From positions 124,001-188,000 of the forward strand of contig NZ_JAQSUW010000016.1 in assembly GCF_028649395.1 (NCBI RefSeq): 64,000 nucleotides of DNA, written 5' to 3'. Within the stretch, counting starts at the first letter, position 1. Every line of letters begins with the position of its first letter. Made by a program: the position numbers and the translations under genes. Below are positions 25,587 through 31,815 of the stretch, piece after piece. The notes under the pieces were generated by a model. It searched no databases. It was given only the letters and a program-made list of their open reading frames with translations, and was not told where the DNA came from. Source of the stretch: Pseudomonas sp. Gutcm_11s (GTDB lineage Bacteria; Pseudomonadota; Gammaproteobacteria; Pseudomonadales; Pseudomonadaceae).

Positions 25587-25690
25587 GATCGGTGACCTCG
25601 TACTGGGGGGTGGTTGAGGAGTACGGGGCCTATGGTCGTGGCTGACCCGCCCTGACGGAAGTCAGCCTTTTCCATAGTAGGAATCGATCT

Positions 25691-25705
25691 CGATAATGAT
25701 TGAAG
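25691..25705. promoter_or_regulatory. Possible Fur-like box upstream of the repeat-protein gene
   Basis: CGATAATGATTGAAG: the left half agrees with the Fur half-site GATAAT, the right half poorly (10 of 14 informative positions of the 7-1-7 model). It lies 105 bases before the repeat-protein start, so it could be chance. Confidence 0.25.
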
Positions 25706-25727
25706 CAACCCTTGCCAGCGCTGCGTT

Positions 25728-26147
25728 TCAGCACGGCGGGTGGCAGCAGTCGCGCTCGTCGAGGGCCTCCAGCAGGCGGCAATGTTCGGCGTGGCCGCTG
25801 TGGCAGTCGGCCAGTTTGCTCAGTTCGGCGCGCATGTTCTGCAGGTCACGGATGCGTGCCTCGATGGCGTCCAGGTGCTCGCGGGCCATGCGGTCGGCCG
25901 CATCGCAGGGGCTCTCGGGGTGGGCGGCCAGGTCGAGCAGGCCACGAATCTCCTCCAGGCTGAAGCCCAGCTCGCGGCCACGGCGAATGAAGCGCAGGCG
26001 TCGCACATCGACTGTCTGGTAGTGGCGATAGCCCGAGGGGCTGCGCTGTGGGGCCGGCAGCAGCCCGCTACGCTCGTAGAAACGGATGGTTTCCAGGTTG
26101 ACGCCGCTGTCGCGGGCCAGCACACCGATGGTGATGGGCTTGCTCAT
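25728..26147 (-). CDS. MerR-family metal-responsive regulator (CadR/PbrR/ZntR group)
   Basis: 139 residues. The N-terminal winged helix is SKPITIGVLARDSGVNLETIRFYERSGLL with the GYRHYQ wing, followed by the long dimerisation helix. Cysteines at positions expected for divalent-metal sensors are Cys81 (HPESPC), Cys115 and Cys123 (ADCHSGHAEHC), and there is a Cys-rich tail CCHPPC. Such proteins hold the promoter DNA under-wound and activate it on binding Cd, Pb, Zn or Hg; the metal here is not certain. Divergent from the CDF exporter gene, with a MerR-type operator between. Confidence 0.88.
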   Translation of the reverse strand: MSKPITIGVLARDSGVNLETIRFYERSGLLPAPQRSPSGYRHYQTVDVRRLRFIRRGRELGFSLEEIRGLLDLAAHPESPCDAADRMAREHLDAIEARIRDLQNMRAELSKLADCHSGHAEHCRLLEALDERDCCHPPC

Positions 26148-26148
26148 G

Positions 26149-26179
26149 TTGACTCCGTAGCGACTACAGGGTTTAGCCT
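26149..26179 (+). promoter_or_regulatory. MerR-type promoter/operator of the CDF exporter gene
   Basis: -35 TTGACT (26149-26154), a 19-base spacer and -10 TAGCCT (26174-26179). The over-long spacer is the hallmark of MerR-activated promoters. Inside it an imperfect palindrome (26152-26172) reads ACTCCGTAG, CG(A), CTACAGGGT, resembling CadR/PbrR operators. Confidence 0.75.
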
Positions 26180-26208
26180 AGTCTGCACCTGGAACGAGGA
26201 GATGCCAA

Positions 26209-26838
26209 ATGGGTGCTCACTGCTGCAATCACGACACCGGCCCCGCGCACAACGACGGGCGCTACCGGCGCATTCTGTGGATCGCGCTGCTGGTCAACCT
26301 GGCGATGTTCGCCGTGGAGATAGGCGCGGGCCTCAAGGCCGGTTCGGTCTCGCTGCTGGCCGACTCGCTGGATTTCCTCGGCGACTCCGCCAACTACGCC
26401 ATCAGCCTCTGGGTACTGGGCATGGCCCTGACCTGGCGGGCACGTGCCGCGCAGCTCAAGGCGGCGAGCATGCTGGCATTCGGTATCGGCGTACTGGGCG
26501 CGGCGCTCTGGCACTGGTGGCAGGGCGAGGTGCCGAGCGCGCCGACCATGGGCGTGGTGGGCACTCTGGCGCTGCTGGCCAACCTCGGCGTGGCGGTGCT
26601 GCTGTATGCGTACCGCGAGGGCGACAGCAATATGCGCAGCGTCTGGCTGTGCACCCGCAACGACGCCCTCGGCAACCTGGCCGTGCTGGCCGCGGCGCTG
26701 GGCGTGTTCGGCACCGGCAGCGCCTGGCCTGACCTGATCGTCGCCAGCATCATGGCGACCCTGGCCATCAGTGCCGCGATCCAGGTGCTGCGCCAGGCCG
26801 ATGGCGAGCTGAAGGACGGTCACGGCCATGCGCACTGA
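26209..26838 (+). CDS. Cation diffusion facilitator family metal exporter
   Basis: 209 residues with about six membrane helices, short for the family because there is almost no C-terminal cytoplasmic domain. The N-terminus MGAHCCNHD and C-terminus DGHGHAH carry likely metal-binding Cys/His. TM2 has the acidic pair in LLADSLDFLGDSANY and TM5 has RNDALGNL, the places of the transport-site ligands in CDF proteins. It should export Zn, Cd, Co or a similar cation in exchange for protons. Start ATG at 26209 follows GAGGAG. Controlled by the divergent MerR protein; DUF3703 starts 11 bases before its stop. Confidence 0.87.
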   Translation: MGAHCCNHDTGPAHNDGRYRRILWIALLVNLAMFAVEIGAGLKAGSVSLLADSLDFLGDSANYAISLWVLGMALTWRARAAQLKAASMLAFGIGVLGAALWHWWQGEVPSAPTMGVVGTLALLANLGVAVLLYAYREGDSNMRSVWLCTRNDALGNLAVLAAALGVFGTGSAWPDLIVASIMATLAISAAIQVLRQADGELKDGHGHAH

Positions 26839-27163
26839 ACTGGAAGCCGCACTGCAGCAGGCCTTCGCCGAGGCCAAGGCTTCGCTGAAACGGGGCGAGC
26901 CCGCGGATGCGCTGATCTGGCTGGAGCGCGCGCACATCCTCAGCCAGCGCATGCCACTGCGCCATGCGCGTGCACACTGGCTGATGCTGCGGGCCGGCTG
27001 GGCCCTGCGCGATTGGCGCGAGGTGGCGGGGCAGTTGCCGCGCATCCTCGCCGCGCTGCTGTTCTCGCTGATCTGGGTGCCGCTGGGCAACAGTGGCCGG
27101 GCGCGGGTCAGCGCGTTCCGTCCCATGCCGCTCAGCGACGAGATGCGCCGGCTACTGGGCTGA
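26828..27163 (+). CDS. DUF3703 family protein
   Basis: 111 residues: an N-terminal helical part (LEAALQQAFAEAKASLKRGEPADALIWLERAHILSQ, TPR-like), the conserved HARAHWLMLRAGWALRDWREVAGQLPRI, and one hydrophobic stretch AALLFSLIWVPLGNSG. This is the layout of DUF3703, often encoded next to MerR-controlled CDF exporters. Its role is unknown; an accessory function in metal resistance is inferred from location. It overlaps the exporter gene by 11 bases. Confidence 0.8.
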   Translation: MRTELEAALQQAFAEAKASLKRGEPADALIWLERAHILSQRMPLRHARAHWLMLRAGWALRDWREVAGQLPRILAALLFSLIWVPLGNSGRARVSAFRPMPLSDEMRRLLG

Positions 27164-27221
27164 TGCGACCCCGCGCCTCCTCGCGCGGGTATCCGGCGGA
27201 CGGCGCAGCGACAGTCCGCCA

Positions 27222-27253
27222 CAGTGGCAATCCACCGCAGTGGCAATCCACCA
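27222..27253. repeat. Two tandem 16-base units upstream of cioA
   Basis: CAGTGGCAATCCACCG followed directly by CAGTGGCAATCCACCA. Each contains the dyad GTGG-N4-CCAC, so each could bind a dimeric regulator. It lies about 43 bases upstream of the ANR box. Confidence 0.7.
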
Positions 27254-27295
27254 CAGGGTTGCGCCGATTGCGCCGCGCTACTCTTCGATTGTCTC

Positions 27296-27309
27296 TTGAT
27301 CTGGGTCAA
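27296..27309. promoter_or_regulatory. ANR/FNR box
   Basis: TTGAT-CTGG-GTCAA, matching the Pseudomonas ANR consensus TTGAT-N4-(A/G)TCAA at every defined position. ANR control of the cyanide-insensitive oxidase is known in P. aeruginosa. Confidence 0.8.
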
Positions 27310-27519
27310 TGACCGGCTCGGGACGGCATGCTGGCTGTCTTGGCCGGCGGCGCGCGACGCCCCCATTTCATAAGAACAATTTTCCAACAGCGGACTCCAA
27401 AAAACCTGGAGCCGCCGGACGGTCTGCAGGCATCACCAGCCCGCGAGTCGAGTTCTGGCTCACGCGGTGCGGGTTCGACGCATTGTCAGCCGCGGATACA
27501 ACCTGACCGAGGAAGTCCC

Positions 27520-28962
27520 ATGTTCGGCTTAGAAGCCCTGGACCTGGCGCGAATACAGTTCGCCTTCACCATCTCGTTCCACATCATCTTCCCGGCCATC
27601 ACCATCGGTCTCGCCAGCTATCTGGCGGTGCTCGAAGGGCTGTGGCTGAAGACCGGTCAGGAGGTCTACCGCGACCTCTATCACTTCTGGTCGAAGATCT
27701 TCGCCGTCAACTTCGGCATGGGCGTGGTTTCCGGCCTGGTCATGGCCTACCAGTTCGGTACCAACTGGAGCGCCTTCTCCGACTTCGCCGGCTCGGTCAC
27801 CGGGCCGCTGCTGGCTTATGAGGTGCTCACCGCATTCTTCCTCGAGGCCGGCTTCCTCGGCGTCATGCTGTTCGGCTGGAACCGCGTCGGCCCCGGCCTG
27901 CACTTCTTCTCCACGGTGATGGTGGCGGTCGGCACGCTGATCTCGACCTTCTGGATCCTTGCCTCCAACAGCTGGATGCAGACCCCGCAGGGCTTCGAGA
28001 TCGTCGATGGCCGGGTGATCCCCACCGACTGGTTCGCCGTGGTGTTCAACCCCTCGTTCCCCTATCGCCTGATGCACATGGCCACCGCGGCGTTCCTCGC
28101 CACGGCCTTCTTCGTCGGCGCATCGGCGGCCTGGCACCTGCTGCGCAAGCGCGACAACCCGGCGATCCGTCAGATGCTGTCGATGGCCATGTGGATGGCG
28201 CTGATCGTCGCGCCGATTCAGGCGGTGATCGGCGACTTCCATGGCCTCAACACCCTGGAGCATCAGCCGGCGAAGATCGCCGCCATCGAGGGCCACTGGG
28301 AGAACCCGCCCGGCGAGGCCACCCCGCTGATCCTGTTCGGCTGGCCGGACATGGAACGCGAGGAGACCCGCTTCAAGGTGGAGATTCCCTACCTCGGCAG
28401 CCTGATCCTGACCCACAGCCTGGACAAGCAGGTGCCGGCGCTGAAGGAGTTTGCCAAGGAAGACCGGCCCAACTCGACCATTGTGTTCTGGTCGTTCCGC
28501 ATCATGGTCGGCCTGGGCATGCTGATGATCCTGGTCGGCGTGTGGAGCCTGTGGCTGCGCCTGCGCGGCCGGCTCTTCACCTCGCGGCCGTTCCTCCTGC
28601 TGGTGTTGTGGATGGGCCCGTCCGGGATACTGGCGATCCTCGCCGGCTGGTTCACCACCGAGATCGGTCGCCAGCCCTGGGTGGTCTACGGCCTGATGCG
28701 CACCGCCGATGCCTCCTCCGGGCATAGCGTGGCGCAGATGGGGCTGACCCTGGTGATGTTCGTGGTGGTGTATTTCGCCGTGTTCGGCGCGGGCTTCAGC
28801 TATGTCATGCGCCTGGTGCGCAAGGGCCCGATCACCAACGAAGGCAAGGAGCAGGGCATCGGTGGCCCTGGCCAGCAACGCACTCCGGCACGGCCGATCT
28901 CGGCCGCCGACGAGGGCATGGAAGACGACGACAGCAAAGACGAGCTGGGCGAGAGGAACTGA
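27520..28962 (+). CDS. cioA: Cyanide-insensitive quinol oxidase subunit I (CydA family)
   Basis: 480 residues from ATG 27520 after GAGGAAG. Inner-membrane bd-type oxidase subunit that takes electrons from ubiquinol and reduces oxygen to water. Seen: the N-terminal heme ligand His21 in FTISFHIIFPAIT, the GTNWSAFSDFAGSVTGPLLAYE segment, and the GRQPWVVYGLMRT motif in the C-terminal half. The Q-loop is short, as in CioA rather than E. coli CydA, which goes with cyanide resistance and lack of normal heme d spectrum. The acidic C-terminal tail (EDDDSKDELGERN) is unusual but harmless. cioB follows after three bases. Confidence 0.95.
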   Translation: MFGLEALDLARIQFAFTISFHIIFPAITIGLASYLAVLEGLWLKTGQEVYRDLYHFWSKIFAVNFGMGVVSGLVMAYQFGTNWSAFSDFAGSVTGPLLAYEVLTAFFLEAGFLGVMLFGWNRVGPGLHFFSTVMVAVGTLISTFWILASNSWMQTPQGFEIVDGRVIPTDWFAVVFNPSFPYRLMHMATAAFLATAFFVGASAAWHLLRKRDNPAIRQMLSMAMWMALIVAPIQAVIGDFHGLNTLEHQPAKIAAIEGHWENPPGEATPLILFGWPDMEREETRFKVEIPYLGSLILTHSLDKQVPALKEFAKEDRPNSTIVFWSFRIMVGLGMLMILVGVWSLWLRLRGRLFTSRPFLLLVLWMGPSGILAILAGWFTTEIGRQPWVVYGLMRTADASSGHSVAQMGLTLVMFVVVYFAVFGAGFSYVMRLVRKGPITNEGKEQGIGGPGQQRTPARPISAADEGMEDDDSKDELGERN

Positions 28963-28965
28963 ACC

Positions 28966-29973
28966 ATGGGCATCGACCTTTCACTGATCTGGGCCGTCAT
29001 CATCGTCTTCGGCGTGATGATGTATGTGGTGATGGATGGCTTCGACCTGGGCATCGGCATCCTCTTCCCGTTCGTGCCGGACAAGGGCGAGCGCGACATC
29101 ATGATGAACACCGTGGCGCCGGTCTGGGATGGTAACGAGACCTGGCTGGTGCTCGGCGGCGCTGGCCTGTTCGCGGCCTTCCCGCTGGCCTACTCGGTGG
29201 TCCTCAGCGCGCTGTACCTGCCGCTGATGTTCATGCTCATCGGCCTGGTGTTCCGTGGCGTGGCCTTCGAGTTCCGCTTCAAGGCCAAGGACCACAAGCG
29301 GCACATCTGGGACAAGGCGTTCATCGGCGGTTCGCTGATGGCGACCTTCTTCCAGGGCGTGGCGCTGGGCACCTTCATCGAGGGCATCCCAGTGGAGAAC
29401 CGCGCCTTCGCCGGGGATTCGCTGAACTGGCTGGCGCCGTTCCCGCTGTTCAGCGGCCTGGGCCTGGTCGCCGCCTACGCGCTGCTCGGCTGCACCTGGC
29501 TGATCATGAAGACCGAAGGCCGCCTGCAGCGGCAGATGCACGACATGGCGCGGCCGCTGGCGCTGGTGCTGCTCGGCGTGATCGGCATCGTCAGCATCTG
29601 GACCCCGCTGTCGCATGACGCCATCGCCCAGCGCTGGTTCAGCATGCCCAACCTGTTCTGGTTCATGCCGGTGCCGCTGCTGGTGCTGGTGACCTTCTTC
29701 TACCTGCTGCGCTCGGTGGCCAACGACGACGACATCAAGCCGTTCGTGCTCACCCTGATCCTCATCTTCCTCGGCTACAGCGGCCTGGGCATCAGCCTGT
29801 GGCCGAACATCGTGCCTGGTTCGCTGACCATCTGGGAGGCTGCCGCGCCACCGCAGAGTCAGGGCTTTGCCCTGGTCGGCGCGCTGTTCATCATCCCGTT
29901 CATCCTGATGTACACCGCGTGGAGCTACTACGTGTTCCGCGGCAAGGTCACCCCCGAACATGGCTACCACTAG
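28966..29973 (+). CDS. cioB: Cyanide-insensitive quinol oxidase subunit II (CydB family)
   Basis: 335 residues, eight or more membrane helices. The opening IWAVIIVFGVMMYVVMDGFDLGIGILFPFV and the loop PVWDGNETWLVLGGAGLFAAFP are signature segments of CydB/CioB. It pairs with CioA in the inner membrane. Start ATG at 28966 follows GAGAGGAAC at the end of cioA. A DUF2474 gene follows after 13 bases, as in many cydAB/cioAB operons. Confidence 0.95.
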   Translation: MGIDLSLIWAVIIVFGVMMYVVMDGFDLGIGILFPFVPDKGERDIMMNTVAPVWDGNETWLVLGGAGLFAAFPLAYSVVLSALYLPLMFMLIGLVFRGVAFEFRFKAKDHKRHIWDKAFIGGSLMATFFQGVALGTFIEGIPVENRAFAGDSLNWLAPFPLFSGLGLVAAYALLGCTWLIMKTEGRLQRQMHDMARPLALVLLGVIGIVSIWTPLSHDAIAQRWFSMPNLFWFMPVPLLVLVTFFYLLRSVANDDDIKPFVLTLILIFLGYSGLGISLWPNIVPGSLTIWEAAAPPQSQGFALVGALFIIPFILMYTAWSYYVFRGKVTPEHGYH

Positions 29974-29986
29974 AGGCGGGCACGCG

Positions 29987-30127
29987 ATGGATAACGTCGA
30001 GAAGAAACCACTGTGGCAGCGCCTGGGCTGGCTGGTGCTGATCTGGAGCGCCAGCGTGCTGGCGCTGGGCGCGCTGTCCTACCTGCTGCGCCTGTTCATG
30101 AATGCGGCAGGTTTGAGCACGCCGTAA
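29987..30127 (+). CDS. DUF2474 small membrane protein (CioAB/CydAB accessory)
   Basis: 46 residues: a short basic N-terminus (MDNVEKKPLWQRLGW), one membrane helix (LVLIWSASVLALGALSYLLRLFM), and a short tail ending LSTP. This matches DUF2474 proteins, single-span peptides encoded at the end of cioAB-type operons, comparable in place and size to CydX of E. coli. It probably stabilises the oxidase; that is inferred. Confidence 0.82.
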   Translation: MDNVEKKPLWQRLGWLVLIWSASVLALGALSYLLRLFMNAAGLSTP

Positions 30128-30195
30128 CGGCCACCGTCGCCCGGCCGTGGTGCGGTCGGGCGAGGTGCGTTGGTCTGCCGATAATCGGCAGCAAT

Positions 30196-30210
30196 TGAAA
30201 GTTGTTCTCA
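30196..30210. promoter_or_regulatory. Fur box upstream of the ECF sigma gene
   Basis: TGAAAGTTGTTCTCA agrees with the Fur 7-1-7 model TGATAAT-N-ATTATCA at 11 of 14 positions. It lies 44-58 bases before the sigma-factor start, the usual place for iron repression of fecI-type genes. Confidence 0.6.
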
Positions 30211-30253
30211 GTGGATATATTTTCGCGTCCTTCGCGAGATGTAAGAGTCTGCT

Positions 30254-30760
30254 GTGTCCGCGCCCACCGATCCCCATTCTGCCGACGGCCAGTTCGAGAG
30301 CCACTCCGCCGAACTGCTGCGTTTCCTTACGCGGCGGGTTAAGTGCGCGGAACTGGCGGCCGACCTGCGCCAGGAAACCTGGCTGCGTTTCCGCCGGCGT
30401 GAATCGGGCGAGGAGATCGGCAACCTGCGCGCCTTTCTCTACCGCATCGCGCGCAACCTGATCATCGACCACCACCGCCAGCAGGAATCACGACCGATCG
30501 AGGAGGAAATCTCCACCGAACTGGTCAGCGCCCAGCCGGGGCCGGAGCGCGCGGCTAGCGATGCCCAGCGCCTGGAGCAATTGCAGCGTGTGGTGCAGGA
30601 CCTGCCGCCGCACCTGCGCCAGGCGCTGTTGTGGAATCGCCTGGACGGGCTGACCCAGCGCGAGATCGGCGAGCGCCTGGGTGTCTCGGAAAGCATGGCC
30701 GGACGCTATATCCTGAAGGCCCTCGAACACTGCCAGCAGCAGATGGACCCGCAGCCGTGA
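30254..30760 (+). CDS. FecI-type ECF sigma factor
   Basis: 168 residues from GTG 30254. Region 2 is seen in ELLRFLTRRVKCAELAADLRQETWLRF and LRAFLYRIARNLIIDHHRQ; region 4 in VVQDLPPHLRQALLWNRLDGLTQREIGERLGVSESMAGRYI. It is an iron-starvation sigma factor that should activate the receptor gene downstream once the siderophore signal passes through the anti-sigma factor. GTGA overlap with the fecR gene. Expected to be repressed by Fur when iron is plentiful. Confidence 0.92.
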   Translation: MSAPTDPHSADGQFESHSAELLRFLTRRVKCAELAADLRQETWLRFRRRESGEEIGNLRAFLYRIARNLIIDHHRQQESRPIEEEISTELVSAQPGPERAASDAQRLEQLQRVVQDLPPHLRQALLWNRLDGLTQREIGERLGVSESMAGRYILKALEHCQQQMDPQP

Positions 30761-31683
30761 CCCACTCCTCGCTCCTCGACCAGGCCCGGCAATGGCAGGT
30801 GCTGCTGCATTCCGGCCGCGCCACCGCCGCCGACCGCGACGCCGTGCAGGCCTGGCGCCAGGCCGCGCCCGAGCACGAGCAGGCGCTGCGCGAGGTGGAA
30901 GGGCTGTGGGCGCAGCTCGGCCAGATCGAGCGCCCGTCCGAGCTGCCGCAGGTGCGCACAGTGCGCCGCCAGAGGCGCTGGGCGATTCCACTGGCCAGCG
31001 CGGCCGTGCTGCTGCTCGCCCTGTGGTTGCCGCAGGGCACCTGGGTCGGCCTGTATGCCGATGTCAGCACCCGGCCTGGCGAGGTGCGCGAGCTGCGCCT
31101 GGAGGACGGCTCGCTGCTGACCCTCAACGGCGACTCGGCGCTGGACTGGCAGATCGTCGACGGTCGTCGCGAGGTCAAGTTGTACCGCGGCGAGGCGGAC
31201 TTCCAGGTCGCTCATGACCCGGCGCGGCCGTTCACGGTCAGTGCCGGCGAGGCGCATATCCGCGTCACCGGCACGCGCTTCGATGTGCGCCTGGAGGAGG
31301 GCGGCGTCGACCTCGCGGTGAGCGAGGGACGAGTGCTGGCCTCCAGCGCGGGCCGCGAGCCACAGCCGGTGGTGGCTGGCCAGCAGGTGCAGTGGCGCGC
31401 CGGTGAACTGCAAGCCGTGCAGGCACTGGACGCGCGGCAGCGCCTGGCCTGGCAGCGCGGCAAGCTGGTGTTCCGTGACCGGCCTCTGGAGCAGGTGTTC
31501 GCCGAGCTCGAGCGCAGCCAGGCCACGCGTGTGCTGTTCGTCGACGATGCGGCGCGGGCCCTGCAGGTGACCGGGGTGTTCGCCCTGGACGATCCGCAGG
31601 CGGTTCTGCGCGCCGTCGAGACCACCCTGCCGGTGCGCCTGGTGCGTCTGCCGGGGCTGATCCTGGTCGCCTCGCGCGGTTAG
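30757..31683 (+). CDS. FecR-family anti-sigma factor / signal transducer
   Basis: 308 residues from GTG 30757, overlapping the sigma gene. The N-terminal cytoplasmic part (about 1-75) holds the anti-sigma DUF4880-like region with QAWRQAAPEHEQALREVEGLW. One membrane span follows (IPLASAAVLLLALWLP), then the periplasmic FecR domain (RLEDGSLLTLNGDSALDW, FTVSAGEAHIRVTGTRFDVR) and a C-terminal STN-like domain (RPLEQVFAELERSQATRVLF). It passes the signal from the N-terminal domain of the TonB receptor to the sigma factor. Confidence 0.93.
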   Translation: MTHSSLLDQARQWQVLLHSGRATAADRDAVQAWRQAAPEHEQALREVEGLWAQLGQIERPSELPQVRTVRRQRRWAIPLASAAVLLLALWLPQGTWVGLYADVSTRPGEVRELRLEDGSLLTLNGDSALDWQIVDGRREVKLYRGEADFQVAHDPARPFTVSAGEAHIRVTGTRFDVRLEEGGVDLAVSEGRVLASSAGREPQPVVAGQQVQWRAGELQAVQALDARQRLAWQRGKLVFRDRPLEQVFAELERSQATRVLFVDDAARALQVTGVFALDDPQAVLRAVETTLPVRLVRLPGLILVASRG

Positions 31684-31716
31684 AAGCCCCGCCACGCCTG
31701 GGCTGGCGAGCGAACA

Positions 31717-31728
31717 GAAAATATTTTC
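31717..31728. promoter_or_regulatory. 12-base palindrome in the fecR-receptor gap
   Basis: GAAAATATTTTC, a perfect even palindrome, 88 bases before the receptor start. Further downstream in the same gap is TTTCGTCTT, which could be the -10 part of an ECF-sigma promoter, but I could not fit a convincing -35. Confidence 0.35.
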
Positions 31729-31815
31729 ATGGTGTGGTTCAGAAACCAGACGCGCTTTCGTCTTCTGTCCCTGCAAATGCGACTTCTTCGCATGAAATAG
31801 CCAAGGACACCCAGC

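Larger units (their letters stand above)
27164..27519. promoter_or_regulatory. 356-base gap: upstream control region of cioAB
   Basis: No gene is supported here, although the cioA frame stays open back to 27328 without a good start. It holds a 16-base tandem repeat (27222-27253) and an ANR/FNR box (27296-27309). The remaining part up to the GAGGAAG ribosome-binding site of cioA shows nothing I can name. Confidence 0.7.

Noticed and set aside
24879..25595. Plus-strand open frame of 238 codons with repeats across the 42-bp array
   Set aside because: It is the mirror of the repeat gene; the minus frame has a clean signal peptide and third-position silent variation, the plus frame has neither.
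27328..27519. N-terminal extension of cioA
   Set aside because: It passes through the leader downstream of the ANR box; MFGLEALDLARIQFAF with GAGGAAG at 27520 is the family start.
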